Shown here in pieces: positions 9,371-17,950 of a DNA stretch of 64,000 bases. Under the pieces are notes generated by a model. That model was not told the DNA's origin. It was given only the letters and a program-made list of their open reading frames with translations, and ran no database searches. Within the stretch, counting starts at the first letter, position 1, and each line of letters begins with the position of its first letter. The position numbers and the translations under genes are program-made. The DNA comes from Halobacillus amylolyticus (lineage in GTDB: Bacteria > Bacillota > Bacilli > Bacillales > Halobacillaceae): positions 3,608,001-3,672,000 of the forward strand of contig NZ_CP095075.1 of assembly GCF_022921115.1 (NCBI RefSeq), given 5' to 3'.

Positions 9371-9403
9371 CATTGATTGTAACGATTGTATGATTCGGGA
9401 ATG

Positions 9404-9528
9404 GATTCGATCCAAAACTGAAAAGATTATTCCCAAAATCATAGGATTCTCCCCGATTTTCCAATAATTCTACCCAAAATTCAAAAGATTCTACCCAAAA
9501 TCACCAAGATTCTGCCCAAACGTTAGAT
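9404..9528. repeat. Degenerate 20-21 bp tandem repeat, six units
   Basis: Six imperfect units begin at 9404, 9425, 9445, 9466, 9487 and 9508, so spacing is 21, 20, 21, 21 and 21 bp. The unit is roughly GATTCTNCCCAAAATCA plus a few A/C bases, best conserved in the last three copies. It is non-coding on both strands and lies between mngB and ycsI. Function is unknown. A second array with a 20-bp period but different sequence lies at 46562-46681. Confidence 0.75.
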
Positions 9529-9622
9529 ACCACTCTCCAGCCAAAAAGAGTTTCTAATTTAAGTTACAGCGGTCTTCTTTTATAATGATATTAACCAGAT
9601 AATAATAAATGGAGGCTGTCGT

Positions 9623-10381
9623 ATGAAACCGAAACAGCAACGTGAAAAATTTCGCTCAAACGAATACACAGGAACAACATCTGGTATGTGTGACAACTAC
9701 TTACAAGCTAACATGATCATTTTGCCGAAGGAGTATGCCTTTGAATTCCTGCTATTTTGCCAGCGGAATCCTAAGTCATGTCCGATAGTTGATGTACTCG
9801 AAGCGGGTGTCACTCACCCCCGGATAGCTGACGCTGATATTCGAACCGATTTGCCTAAATATCGCATTTATCGTAATGGGGAACTAGAAAAAGAGGTCGT
9901 TGATATTACAGATGAGTGGCGAGACGACTTTGTTACGTTTCTAATTGGCTGCAGTTTTACTTTCGAAAAGGCGCTAACGGAGGAGGACATCGGGCTCCTT
10001 CACCAGGAACAAGACAGGGTCGTTCCGATGTACAAAACGACTATTCCTTGTGAGAAGTCAGGCCGCTTCGAGGGAAACATGGTTGTCAGCATGCGTGCTT
10101 TGAAAGAGGACGAAATCGAAAAAGCAGTCCAAATTACTGAGAAATTCAAGACCTCCCATGGTGGACCTATTCACATCGGGAATCCAGCAGAAATTGGCAT
10201 TGCTGATCTTCAAAACCCCGATTATGGGGAAAGTGTTTCGTTTAATGAGAGTGAACGAACACCCGTGTTTTGGGCCTGTGGTGTAACACCGCAAAATGTA
10301 GGCCTCAATGTCAAACCATCAATCATGATTGCCCATGCACCCGGGCACATGTTAATTACTGACCAACTAGAAGAACAGTAA
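9623..10381 (+). CDS. ycsI: YcsI family protein (DUF1445, putative hydro-lyase / D-glutamate cyclase-like)
   Basis: A 252-residue soluble protein of the DUF1445 family. Family wording includes TSGMCDNYLQANMIILPKEYAFEF, FLIGCSFTFEKAL, FEGNMVVSMRAL, HGGPIHIGNP and VFWACGVTPQ. Family members are annotated as putative hydro-lyases, and mammalian relatives act as D-glutamate cyclases making 5-oxo-D-proline. In B. subtilis ycsI lies inside the 5-oxoprolinase operon (ycsF-ycsG-ycsI-kipI-kipA). Here it is convergent with that operon across a shared terminator, so the association is kept but the strand differs. GGAGG lies upstream of ATG 9623. Enzymatic role is inferred. Confidence 0.85.
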   Translation: MKPKQQREKFRSNEYTGTTSGMCDNYLQANMIILPKEYAFEFLLFCQRNPKSCPIVDVLEAGVTHPRIADADIRTDLPKYRIYRNGELEKEVVDITDEWRDDFVTFLIGCSFTFEKALTEEDIGLLHQEQDRVVPMYKTTIPCEKSGRFEGNMVVSMRALKEDEIEKAVQITEKFKTSHGGPIHIGNPAEIGIADLQNPDYGESVSFNESERTPVFWACGVTPQNVGLNVKPSIMIAHAPGHMLITDQLEEQ

Positions 10382-10423
10382 AAAAGAAGTCAACAAACGT
10401 GTGCGTTCTGTTGACTTCTTTTT
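10381..10423. terminator. Bidirectional terminator between ycsI and the NRAMP gene
   Basis: AAAAAGAAGTCAACA pairs with TGTTGACTTCTTTTT around a 13-nt loop. The A-run and T-run make it work for both converging genes. Confidence 0.9.
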
Positions 10424-10427
10424 GTAT

Positions 10428-11615
10428 TTAACTGAATAATTGCGGGATGCCGTTAATAAGCGTGATAACACCCATATAGGCCATTGCGACAACGATGATT
10501 GCTCCAAATATTGTCATCCAGGATGGGTGCCGGTAGTCGCCGACAATTTTTGTTTTATGTGCAGCAACTAGCATGACACCTAAAGCTATTGGTAAAATTA
10601 ATCCGTTTACTGAACCAACTAATACTAAGATACTTACAGGCTGACCTACAAACACGAACACAAGGGTGGAGATCGTGATAAAACTGATTGTCAGCCATCT
10701 GTGGTATTTTTCTAGTACGGGGCTGAACGACCTTAGGAATGAAACGGACGTATAGGCAGCTCCTACAACGGAAGTGACAGCTGCAGCCCACATGACGACA
10801 CCGAAAATTTTATATCCGACCTGTCCGGCTGCGTGCTGAAATACGGACGCGGGCGGATTGCCATCGTCTAAAGGCAGGCCTTGGGCTACCACACCTAGAA
10901 CGGCTAAGAATAAAAAGATTCTCATGATTGATGCTACCCCAATGGCGTAAACAGAGCTTTTGGTAACCTCAGGGAGGGCTGCTTTCCCTTTTAACCCAGC
11001 ATCAATCAAACGGTGTCCGCCGGCGAAAGTAATATAACCGCCGACCGTTCCTCCGACTAACGTAACGATAGCTAAGAAGTCGATGGTGTCGGGCGCGAAC
11101 GTTTTGGCAACGGCTTCACCTACAGGGGGCTGGGCTGTGAACATCACATAAATGGTAAGAGCAATCATGACAAATCCGAGAAGCTGTGTGAAGCGGTCCA
11201 TTAGACGACCCGCTTCTTTCACTGTGAAAATTCCAATCGCTAAAACACCACTGAGGATTGCTCCCAGTTTAGGGTCTATGCCGAGCAAAACGTTCGTTCC
11301 TAATCCCGCTCCGGCGATGTTTCCAATGTTAAAAGCGAGTCCGCCGGCGACAACCAGGGCGGCCAGGAAATAACCTAATCCCGGGAGTACGTCATTTGCG
11401 ATGTCTTGGGCACGTTTTTCACTGACAGCAATGATTCGCCATATGTTCATTTGTGCTCCGATATCAATAATAATGGATATGAGAATAACAAATCCAAAAC
11501 TCGCTGCAAGAGTTTCAGTAAATACAGTCGTTTGTGTTAAGAAGCCTGGTCCTATGGCTGAAGTAGCCATTAAGAAAGCGGCACCAATCAAAATACTGCG
11601 GTTGGTTGTTTTCAT
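10428..11615 (-). CDS. ycsG: NRAMP-family transporter (YcsG-like)
   Basis: A 395-residue polytopic membrane protein with about 11 hydrophobic segments. The start GAAFLMATSAIGPGFLTQTT matches the NRAMP opening, in which metal carriers show a DPGN motif. Here SAIGPGFLTQ lacks the DPGN, and QMNIWRI replaces the usual helix-6 metal motif. A non-metal substrate is therefore plausible, as proposed for the divergent NRAMP-related proteins encoded with 5-oxoprolinase. It is the last gene of the pxpB-pxpC-pxpA operon, 24 bp after pxpA. Import of a 5-oxoproline-like compound is inferred from context only. Confidence 0.82.
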   Translation of the reverse strand: MKTTNRSILIGAAFLMATSAIGPGFLTQTTVFTETLAASFGFVILISIIIDIGAQMNIWRIIAVSEKRAQDIANDVLPGLGYFLAALVVAGGLAFNIGNIAGAGLGTNVLLGIDPKLGAILSGVLAIGIFTVKEAGRLMDRFTQLLGFVMIALTIYVMFTAQPPVGEAVAKTFAPDTIDFLAIVTLVGGTVGGYITFAGGHRLIDAGLKGKAALPEVTKSSVYAIGVASIMRIFLFLAVLGVVAQGLPLDDGNPPASVFQHAAGQVGYKIFGVVMWAAAVTSVVGAAYTSVSFLRSFSPVLEKYHRWLTISFITISTLVFVFVGQPVSILVLVGSVNGLILPIALGVMLVAAHKTKIVGDYRHPSWMTIFGAIIVVAMAYMGVITLINGIPQLFS

Positions 11616-11639
11616 CGGATTCTACTCCTATCTATGATG

Positions 11640-12410
11640 TTATAGTATATCTTGGATTTTTTTAACTGCAATATCCGCTTCTCTAAGCGATGCTGAAATA
11701 TTTTTAGCAAAGTCGAGCGCGGTCACACCGTCACCGTGAATACAAATCGTATCAGCCTGTATCTCAACATCTGAACCCTGGGCGCTCATCACTTGTTTCT
11801 CTTTTACCATACGAATGACTTGTTTGATTGCTTCTTCTGGGTCGGTAATCAGGGCATTTGATTCGGTTCTTGATGTAAGTGATCCATCCATTTGGTACGT
11901 ACGATCAGAAAAAACTTCGTTCGCTGTTTTTAGTCCAACTTTTTCCCCTGCTTTAACGAGTTCGCTTCCAGATAAACCGAATAAAATCATGCCTGGGTCA
12001 ACGTTATAGACCGCCTCTGCGATGGACTCAGATAATTCAGCATCTTTCGCAGCCATATTGAATAGGGCTCCGTGCGGCTTAACGTGCTGGATGCGACCGC
12101 CTTCTGCTTTTACAAAACTGGATAGGGCCCCGATTTGATAAACGACTAAATCATAGGCTTCTTTAGGCGAAATGGCAATATTCCTTCGGCCAAAACCTGC
12201 CAAGTCTTGAAGGCCCGGGTGAACCCCAATTCCGACATTCTTTTCGAGAGCGAGCTTGACTGTTTTCCTCATTGTTGATGGGTCACCTGCGTGAAAACCA
12301 CAGGCAATGTTTGCTGAGGTCACGTAATCGAGAATTTCTTCATCACGCCCCATTTTGTAGGCTCCAAAACTTTCGCCCATATCACAATTGATGTCTACTA
12401 AATAACTCAT
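11640..12410 (-). CDS. pxpA: 5-oxoprolinase subunit A (LamB/YcsF family)
   Basis: A 256-residue cytoplasmic subunit of the ATP-dependent 5-oxoprolinase that opens pyroglutamate to glutamate. The start [16 protein letters not shown], then [29 protein letters not shown] and [10 protein letters not shown] are hallmark LamB/YcsF blocks. Length is standard. It begins at the base after the pxpC stop codon region, with its ribosome site GGAGGACG inside the end of pxpC, so the two are translationally coupled. Confidence 0.95.
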   Translation of the reverse strand: MSYLVDINCDMGESFGAYKMGRDEEILDYVTSANIACGFHAGDPSTMRKTVKLALEKNVGIGVHPGLQDLAGFGRRNIAISPKEAYDLVVYQIGALSSFVKAEGGRIQHVKPHGALFNMAAKDAELSESIAEAVYNVDPGMILFGLSGSELVKAGEKVGLKTANEVFSDRTYQMDGSLTSRTESNALITDPEEAIKQVIRMVKEKQVMSAQGSDVEIQADTICIHGDGVTALDFAKNISASLREADIAVKKIQDIL

Positions 12411-13421
12411 TTAAACGTCCTCCTGTCCTTTTAATGTAATCGATCTCTTTAAGAGTTGAATCGCCTTTTCCTGATGGATGAAAGCTTTTTGAGCATCTTC
12501 CAATGTTACCTCTGTGAAGGTAATTTGATCACCTGGTTTGAGCTGACTTACAAGAGGCAGATCAACGGAAGCAATCTGTCCAATCTTCGGGTAACCACCT
12601 GTTGTCTGCCGATCAGCCATTAAGATAATTGGATTTCCGTCAGGCGGAACTTGAATCGAACCAAATGCCACAGCCTCCGAGATGAGCTCTTTAGGATTTT
12701 GTAAGGAGAGGGTTGTTCCATTCAAACGGTAGCCCATTCGATCTGATTGGGAGGAGATCGTAAAAGGTTCCTTATAAATATTCTGCTGGCTTTCTTCATT
12801 AAATAACGCATACTGGGGTCCTTTAATTAGTTGGATCAGTGGTTGGGAAGAATAGTCAGGGATCATATCGGCCGACGGTGTCCAATCCGTTTCATAAAAA
12901 TGGCCGTCTTGCATTTGTTTACGCATATGGGCCAGTTTACTTGTCTGCTCCTGATCTGGTGGTCGGATCGAAATCTCATCACCGGATTTTACTGCCCGTC
13001 CTTGATATCCTCCAATTTTTGCCCTTATATAGGTCGACTGACTGTCCATAACATTTGGTATATCCATGCCGCCAGCTATCGCGATATACGCTCTGCACCC
13101 TGACTGACTTTTACCAAATTTTAAGACGGAACCTGCCTTTACATAGATTGCTCTCCACATATGTACTTTTTCACCGTTAATGGTGGGGGACAGGTTCCCA
13201 CCGCAAATGGATAGGAGGACGTCTTCTTGAAATTCGATAGCAGGTCCAAGCAGCGTGGCCTCAAGCGTCGCTTCCGCTTCATCATTACCTACTAGTAAAT
13301 TCGCTATTCGATGTGCATATGGGTCCATGCTGCCGCTTACAATGACACCATATTTTTGATAGCCTGTCCGCCCTAAGTCTTGCACACTTGTCAGCAATCC
13401 TTCCTTAATTATTTTCATCAT
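12411..13421 (-). CDS. pxpC: 5-oxoprolinase subunit C (biotin-dependent carboxyltransferase-like, KipA)
   Basis: A 336-residue subunit containing the carboxyltransferase-like domain. Typical wording includes SVQDLGRTGYQKYGV, GSMDPYAHRIANLLVGN, SQSDRMGYRLNG, ILMADRQTTGGYPKIG and LPLVSQLKPGD. It overlaps the pxpB stop by 17 bp, consistent with tight operon coupling. B. subtilis KipA has about the same size (335). With PxpA and PxpB it forms the bacterial 5-oxoprolinase. In B. subtilis KipI/KipA also modulate the sporulation kinase KinA, which need not apply here. Confidence 0.94.
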   Translation of the reverse strand: MMKIIKEGLLTSVQDLGRTGYQKYGVIVSGSMDPYAHRIANLLVGNDEAEATLEATLLGPAIEFQEDVLLSICGGNLSPTINGEKVHMWRAIYVKAGSVLKFGKSQSGCRAYIAIAGGMDIPNVMDSQSTYIRAKIGGYQGRAVKSGDEISIRPPDQEQTSKLAHMRKQMQDGHFYETDWTPSADMIPDYSSQPLIQLIKGPQYALFNEESQQNIYKEPFTISSQSDRMGYRLNGTTLSLQNPKELISEAVAFGSIQVPPDGNPIILMADRQTTGGYPKIGQIASVDLPLVSQLKPGDQITFTEVTLEDAQKAFIHQEKAIQLLKRSITLKGQEDV

Positions 13422-14120
13422 TAATAGACTCCTCCCAGTTGTGGTACTCTTCTTCGGTGATTTCTTTAAAAGTAATCAAATCCCCGGCACGCAGTAAACT
13501 TGGAGTCTCTTGTTCTGGAGTGAATAACCTCATTGGCGTCCGGCCAATCAATTGCCAGCCACCGGGTGTTTCAATAGGATAGACGCCAGTCTGCATCCCA
13601 GCAATTCCTACCGTTCGTTCAGGAATAGCGAGCCTAGGTGAGTCTCGTCTCGGTGCAGCAATTTTTTCGGACATCCCACCGATAAAAGGAAAGCCAGGCG
13701 CGAATCCAATCATATAGACGGTGTACTGACCACTGCTGTGGATGTCAATCACTTCTTTTGTTGAAAGGTTATTATGCTCGGCAACAAATTCTAAATCAGG
13801 TCCAAACTCACCGCCATAACATACAGGAATCTCAATCGTCCTGACTGATTCCGCTTCACCTTCTTTCACAGTTGAAAGCAGGGACTCAACCTTCTTTTTA
13901 ACTATTGTGTAGGGGAATACATCATCAGTAGCTAATTGAAGAGGATCATAAAAAAGCGTAACCGTCGTGAATGCGGGTATGTATTCAACCATCCAATCAG
14001 GTTTTTCTTGATCGAATAGGTGGGAAAGAATGCGTACTTTATTTTGTGCATCTTCATTAATCTCATCACTAATCGTAATAACAATGGCCTGATCACCAAG
14101 GGGGATAACGAGTAATTCAC
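13405..14120 (-). CDS. pxpB: 5-oxoprolinase subunit B (KipI), frameshifted near the 5' end
   Basis: The main frame from 13992 downwards encodes the bulk of PxpB, with PVCYGGEFGPDLEFVA, YMIGFAPGFPFIGGM, TPGGWQLIGRTP and LRAGDLITF. The family N-terminus lies in the same frame upstream, reading VIPLGDQAIVITISDEIN and on through LFDQEKPDWMVEY, but that frame has no NTG start. A GTG at 14118-14120 behind GAGGTG gives MNYS. Adding one base near 14109-14111 joins MNYS to VIPLGDQ, giving 238 residues, the expected size. A single missing base, probably a sequencing error, is more likely than a gene starting at the internal ATG. Confidence 0.88.
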
Positions 14121-14162
14121 TGTTTCACCTCAAATCGGTTAGAGTTTTCTGAAATTATTTTA

Positions 14163-14191
14163 ATTATAGATCATTGTACAATATGTGACAA
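14163..14191 (-). promoter_or_regulatory. Sigma-A promoter of the pxpBCA operon
   Basis: On the minus strand TTGTCA (14186-14191) and TATAAT (14163-14168) are separated by exactly 17 bp. The start codon of pxpB is 43 bp downstream of the -10. No specific operator was recognised. Confidence 0.75.
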
Positions 14192-14345
14192 ATAGCTTGT
14201 TAATCTTCCATAGTCTTGACATACAATGCGGTATTCAGGCATTTAAACTGCATAATGTACTATTGTTATAAAAAGTAGGGGAACTTAAAATAGCTAAAGT
14301 GGAAGACTTTTCAGGGATCATCCTTGCCTGTTAGATTGCTTGAAT

Positions 14346-14390
14346 AAAAAAAGTCTGATCCGAGATGTTCGTACACCTGGATCAGACCCT
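14346..14390 (-). terminator. Terminator of the TAXI-TRAP operon
   Basis: GTCTGATCC (14353-14361) pairs with GGATCAGAC (14379-14387). Read on the minus strand the stem is followed by TTTTTTTATTC. It lies just after the stop of the permease gene. Confidence 0.85.
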
Positions 14391-14414
14391 TTATTACTTA
14401 TTATTAACCGTTTA

Positions 14415-16373
14415 TTACGAGGTCGTTGCTTCTTGTTGTCCTGGACCACTCTTATTATTTCGAATAAATTGCAGAGCTGTCACTACAGCAAAAACAGCTA
14501 AGCCTGCCAGAGAGATAACATACTCAGGATAGACGAGCAGCAACCCGCCAGCGAATAGAAAGATACGTTCAAGCCAATTCACCTTGCTGACAAAATAGCC
14601 AATCATGGCAGCACTGATGCTGGCCATTCCTAACAAGGCCGTAACGACGGCAATCGAAACATTCACGAAGTTGGCATCCCCCTGCAAGAGCAAAATCGGC
14701 TGGGAAACAAACACATAAGGAATAATGAATGCAGCGATAGCTAGTTTTACGGCTGTGACTCCGGCCTTCATTGGATTCGCCCCTGCGATCCCTGCTCCTG
14801 CATAGGCCGCTAAACATACAGGCGGTGTGATATCGGCTACGATTCCAAAATAAAACACAAACATATGAACAGCAATGACCGGAACGTCAAAGGCTAACAA
14901 AGCTGGTGCAGCCATTGTTGCTGTTACAACATAGTTCGCTGTCGTAGGGAGTCCCATACCTAGGATAATACAGGCAATCATCGTAAAGAACATGACGAGG
15001 AAAAACTGTCCTTGCGCCAAGTCAATAATGCCCCCTGCAATTTTTGGTCCTAGTCCCGTAGTCGTTACCGTTCCTGCAATAATTCCAGCCGTCGCACAGG
15101 CGGCAATGACAGGAAGAGCTACTCTCGCGCCTTCTTCCAGCAGCTTGATGATGCCTCTTAAGGACATTCGTGTATCGTTCCGGAAAAAGCTAATCACAAA
15201 GGCTGTCCCTATCGCGAATAACGCAGCATAAGTTGGTGTGTAACCAACAAGTAAAAAGCCGATAATGATGACTAATGGCAGGAATAAATCGATTCGTTTG
15301 GCCAGGTTTTTCGTTTTCGGGAGTTCCTCTTTTTTAAGACCCATAATTCCTTGCTTCCGCGCTTCAAAGTGAGTACCTAGGAACACCCCGGCAAAATATA
15401 AAACGGCCGGAATAATGGCTATGACAATGATCTCATTATAAGGAATTCCAGTGTAGGAAGCCATGATAAAAGCGGCAGCCCCCATAATAGGCGGCATGAT
15501 TTGTCCACCTGTTGAGGCAGAGGCTTCAGATGCAGCTGCAAAATGTGGCTTGAATCCAGCGTTTTTCATCATAGGAATGGTAAACGATCCTGAGCCGACT
15601 GTATTTGCTACTGAACTTCCGCTTACCATCCCTTGCAACCCACTTGCAGCAACAGCCGCTTTCGCTGTCCCACCTGTGTAACGGCCTGTTAAACGTAAGG
15701 CAATATCATTAAAGAATTGCCCGATATTCGTTTTAACTAAAATGACCCCAAAGAATAGGAATAAATAAATGTAAGTAGATGAAATTTGAATGGGTATGCC
15801 AAAAATGGAACTGGAACTATAGAACATCTCTGTTGCCAGTGTAGGCCAGTCATAACCGGCGTGACCGATGACTGGGATAAATTGCCCGAACAGGCCATAA
15901 AGCAAAGCCGCGATCGCAATAATGACAATCGGGAGTCCAACTACACGGCGCGTCGCTTCAAGTAATAAAAGTATCCCCGCCGTTGCGACGATTTGATCCA
16001 TGTACGTAAAACCAAAAATAATCGCTTCATTAATTAATCGTTCATAATTGTAGATAATATAGTAGTTAGAAAATAATGCGGCAATCGCTAAGAGTGCATC
16101 ATACCAAGGTACACCTCGTTTTTTTGTCAAGGAAGACTTGAATGGATATAAGAGATAGACCAAACATAAGCCTGCCCCTAAATGGAGGGCCCCCTGAACC
16201 AGTGACACATAGGATCCTCTAAAAGCAGTGTATAGCTGAAAAATAGTTAAAGCTCCGCCGAGGATTAATGTCACCCAGCCCCATGGTCCTAAATTTGTAC
16301 GAAAGGCGCTTTCTTTGTCATACTTAGCCATAAGTTCATGTTTATCTATTTCCTTCGTTTCCTTTGCAGACAC
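14415..16373 (-). CDS. TRAP transporter permease, fused small and large membrane subunits
   Basis: A 652-residue membrane protein of the fused DctQM type used by TAXI-family TRAP transporters. These are sodium-driven uptake systems that use an extracellular binding protein. The N-terminal third (small subunit-like) has about 4-5 membrane segments. The rest is DctM-like, with GSSVANTVGSGSFTIPMM, ASTGGQIMPPIMGAAAFIMA and LGMGLPTTANYVVTATM. Translation starts at a GTG (16371-16373) behind AGGGGGT. The binding-protein gene is immediately upstream in the operon. Substrate is not shown. The neighbouring 5-oxoproline operon makes a glutamate-like compound one possibility. Confidence 0.92.
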   Translation of the reverse strand: MSAKETKEIDKHELMAKYDKESAFRTNLGPWGWVTLILGGALTIFQLYTAFRGSYVSLVQGALHLGAGLCLVYLLYPFKSSLTKKRGVPWYDALLAIAALFSNYYIIYNYERLINEAIIFGFTYMDQIVATAGILLLLEATRRVVGLPIVIIAIAALLYGLFGQFIPVIGHAGYDWPTLATEMFYSSSSIFGIPIQISSTYIYLFLFFGVILVKTNIGQFFNDIALRLTGRYTGGTAKAAVAASGLQGMVSGSSVANTVGSGSFTIPMMKNAGFKPHFAAASEASASTGGQIMPPIMGAAAFIMASYTGIPYNEIIVIAIIPAVLYFAGVFLGTHFEARKQGIMGLKKEELPKTKNLAKRIDLFLPLVIIIGFLLVGYTPTYAALFAIGTAFVISFFRNDTRMSLRGIIKLLEEGARVALPVIAACATAGIIAGTVTTTGLGPKIAGGIIDLAQGQFFLVMFFTMIACIILGMGLPTTANYVVTATMAAPALLAFDVPVIAVHMFVFYFGIVADITPPVCLAAYAGAGIAGANPMKAGVTAVKLAIAAFIIPYVFVSQPILLLQGDANFVNVSIAVVTALLGMASISAAMIGYFVSKVNWLERIFLFAGGLLLVYPEYVISLAGLAVFAVVTALQFIRNNKSGPGQQEATTS

Positions 16374-16417
16374 TGTTCTACCCCCTTTTCACATTGAAAA
16401 ATAATAGTGAGGTGAAA

Positions 16418-16442
16418 GAACCGGACATTCTTTGTCCGGTTC
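16418..16442 (-). terminator. Intercistronic hairpin between binding protein and permease
   Basis: GAACCGGACA and TGTCCGGTTC form a perfect 10-bp stem with a 5-nt loop. On the minus strand only a weak TTTC tract follows, so it is probably an attenuator or mRNA-stabilising hairpin. Such a hairpin would let the binding protein be made in excess over the permease. Confidence 0.6.
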
Positions 16443-16454
16443 TCAAGCCAACTA

Positions 16455-17480
16455 CTATTCGATAATCCCTGCTTCTTTAAAGTACTTCTCAGCACCCGGG
16501 TGAAGAGGAAGGTCCTTAGCGCCGGTTAGCGCGCTATCTTCCGTAATTAATTTTGCCTGGGCAATCGTCATATCGCCCGCTTTTTCATAAAGTGTCTTCG
16601 TAATTTTGTAAGCCAAGTCCTCACTTACTTGATCTTTAGATGCTACTAGCAAAGCCATAGCTGTAACGGTTTGGACAGGCTCGTCTTGCCACTCGTATGT
16701 GCCCGGTTCTACCGTATACGCTTCATATTGACTATTTTCAGTGACTTCTTTAAGTGCCTCTCCTTCAATATCAAGGAAATTAACCTCACCTGTAGCAGCA
16801 GCTAGCTCATCTGTTGTAGATGAAGGGACCCCGACAACGGCAAATGAAGCATCAATCGTACCATTTTGCAGCTTACTTTTAGCATCGCCGAAACCTTCTT
16901 CGTACGCTTCGTAATCGCCTTCTTCAATCCCGTAGGCCGATAACACGAGCTCAGCTGCTTCACGTGTTGCCCCGCCTGGAGGCCCAATCGCAACACGCTT
17001 TCCTTTTAAGTCCTCAATTGACTCAATGCCAGTAGAATCTAATGTAACAACTTGCAATGCTTCAGGGTAAAGGGAGCCGATCACACCTACATTGTCCATC
17101 TCTTTACCTTCAAACTCTCCTGTACCTTCTGTCGCATTAATCATCGTTGTATTTTGAGCAATTCCAAGTTGGAAATCACCCGACTGAATTTTAGCGATAT
17201 TCTCTACAGAGGCACCAGACTCTACAGAACTGACGTCAAAACCATCTACATCGATATTATCTGTCCAAAGGTTTGCCATCTCTCCACCTAATGGATAATA
17301 AACGCCTCCCACACTACCTGTTCCCATGGTTAAGTTTGTCATCGTTTCTCCGCCGTCACTTCCACCATCACCACTGTCTGAACTGGAATCACCGCCGCCT
17401 TTTCCACTCTCGCCACAGGCACTTAGGATCATGCCGATAGCTAAGACGAATACGAATAAAAATAGCGTTTTTTTCTTCAA
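16455..17480 (-). CDS. TAXI-family TRAP transporter solute-binding lipoprotein
   Basis: A 341-residue secreted binding protein. The first 20 residues are a lipoprotein signal (FLFVFVLAIGMILSACGES, lipobox LSAC), followed by a low-complexity Gly/Ser/Asp linker (GGGDSSSDSGDGGSDGG). The mature part carries TAXI hallmarks: LTMGTGSVGGVYYPLGG, SGASVENIAKIQSGDFQLGI, LKGKRVAIGPPGGATREA and LPLHPGAEKYFKEAGI. Start is a TTG at 17478-17480 behind AAGGGGGT. It is first in the operon with the TRAP permease. The acidic linker is in keeping with a halophilic host. Confidence 0.93.
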   Translation of the reverse strand: MKKKTLFLFVFVLAIGMILSACGESGKGGGDSSSDSGDGGSDGGETMTNLTMGTGSVGGVYYPLGGEMANLWTDNIDVDGFDVSSVESGASVENIAKIQSGDFQLGIAQNTTMINATEGTGEFEGKEMDNVGVIGSLYPEALQVVTLDSTGIESIEDLKGKRVAIGPPGGATREAAELVLSAYGIEEGDYEAYEEGFGDAKSKLQNGTIDASFAVVGVPSSTTDELAAATGEVNFLDIEGEALKEVTENSQYEAYTVEPGTYEWQDEPVQTVTAMALLVASKDQVSEDLAYKITKTLYEKAGDMTIAQAKLITEDSALTGAKDLPLHPGAEKYFKEAGIIE

Positions 17481-17507
17481 AAAAATACCCCCTTAATATT
17501 TTTGTTC

Positions 17508-17553
17508 ATATTTAAAACATAATGATAGATTTACCAATATGTTTAAAACATAA
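17508..17553 (-). promoter_or_regulatory. Paired operator-like repeats upstream of the TAXI gene
   Basis: ATATTTAAAACATAA (17508-17522) and ATGTTTAAAACATAA (17539-17553) are direct repeats with starts 31 bp apart, about three helical turns. ATGTTTAAAACAT is itself nearly palindromic. They occupy the promoter region of the binding-protein gene. The regulator is unknown. Confidence 0.5.
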
Positions 17554-17915
17554 AGTTGTAGCACATCGATTCGTCATTTTTGAAAACTTGTTCACAAATT
17601 CGTGACTAACGTGTACAGCGAGGTAGATTATAAAATCATCTAATCATTAGGTTTTAAGAATAATAGAATTTAGATGCACCAAGAATCTTCTACAGATCAA
17701 TATAAGGCGACTATTTATGTAGTTCTTGAGAACTGGTCAGCCGCGATTATAAAATTAATTACTTTATACGGAGCTAGCGTATCAAGTCATTTTTATTATA
17801 TGTGGTTGTACTCGGAATATAACTTGCTTGCAGGAAAGCAAATGATCCTTGTAATGCTTCCTATTTCAAAAGCCGTATGTTCTTGATTCCCCTACATATT
17901 TATGAAATAATTGGG
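17554..17915. other. Intergenic stretch without a supported gene
   Basis: The interval between the divergent TAXI and regulator genes is AT-rich. A 70-codon frame (17674-17886) is present but has no ribosome site or recognisable family. Apart from the flanking operator-like elements I see nothing convincing here. Confidence 0.6.
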
Positions 17916-17934
17916 TTGTTGAAAAATGCAACAA
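17916..17934. promoter_or_regulatory. TTGTTG-N7-CAACAA operator before the regulator gene
   Basis: TTGTTG and CAACAA are inverted 6-bp arms 7 bp apart, ending 16 bp before the regulator start codon. The same arrangement occurs three times before kdgT. Autoregulation is inferred. Confidence 0.6.
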
Positions 17935-17950
17935 GTGGCGAGGGATAATT

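Noticed and set aside
9404-9528. CRISPR array interpretation of the tandem repeats
   Set aside because: Units are contiguous, only 20-21 bp, degenerate and without spacers, and no cas genes are nearby. The same applies to 46562-46681.
17674-17886. 70-codon plus-strand ORF between the TAXI gene and the regulator
   Set aside because: It has no ribosome site, no recognisable motif and an irregular composition; it is likely a chance frame in AT-rich DNA.
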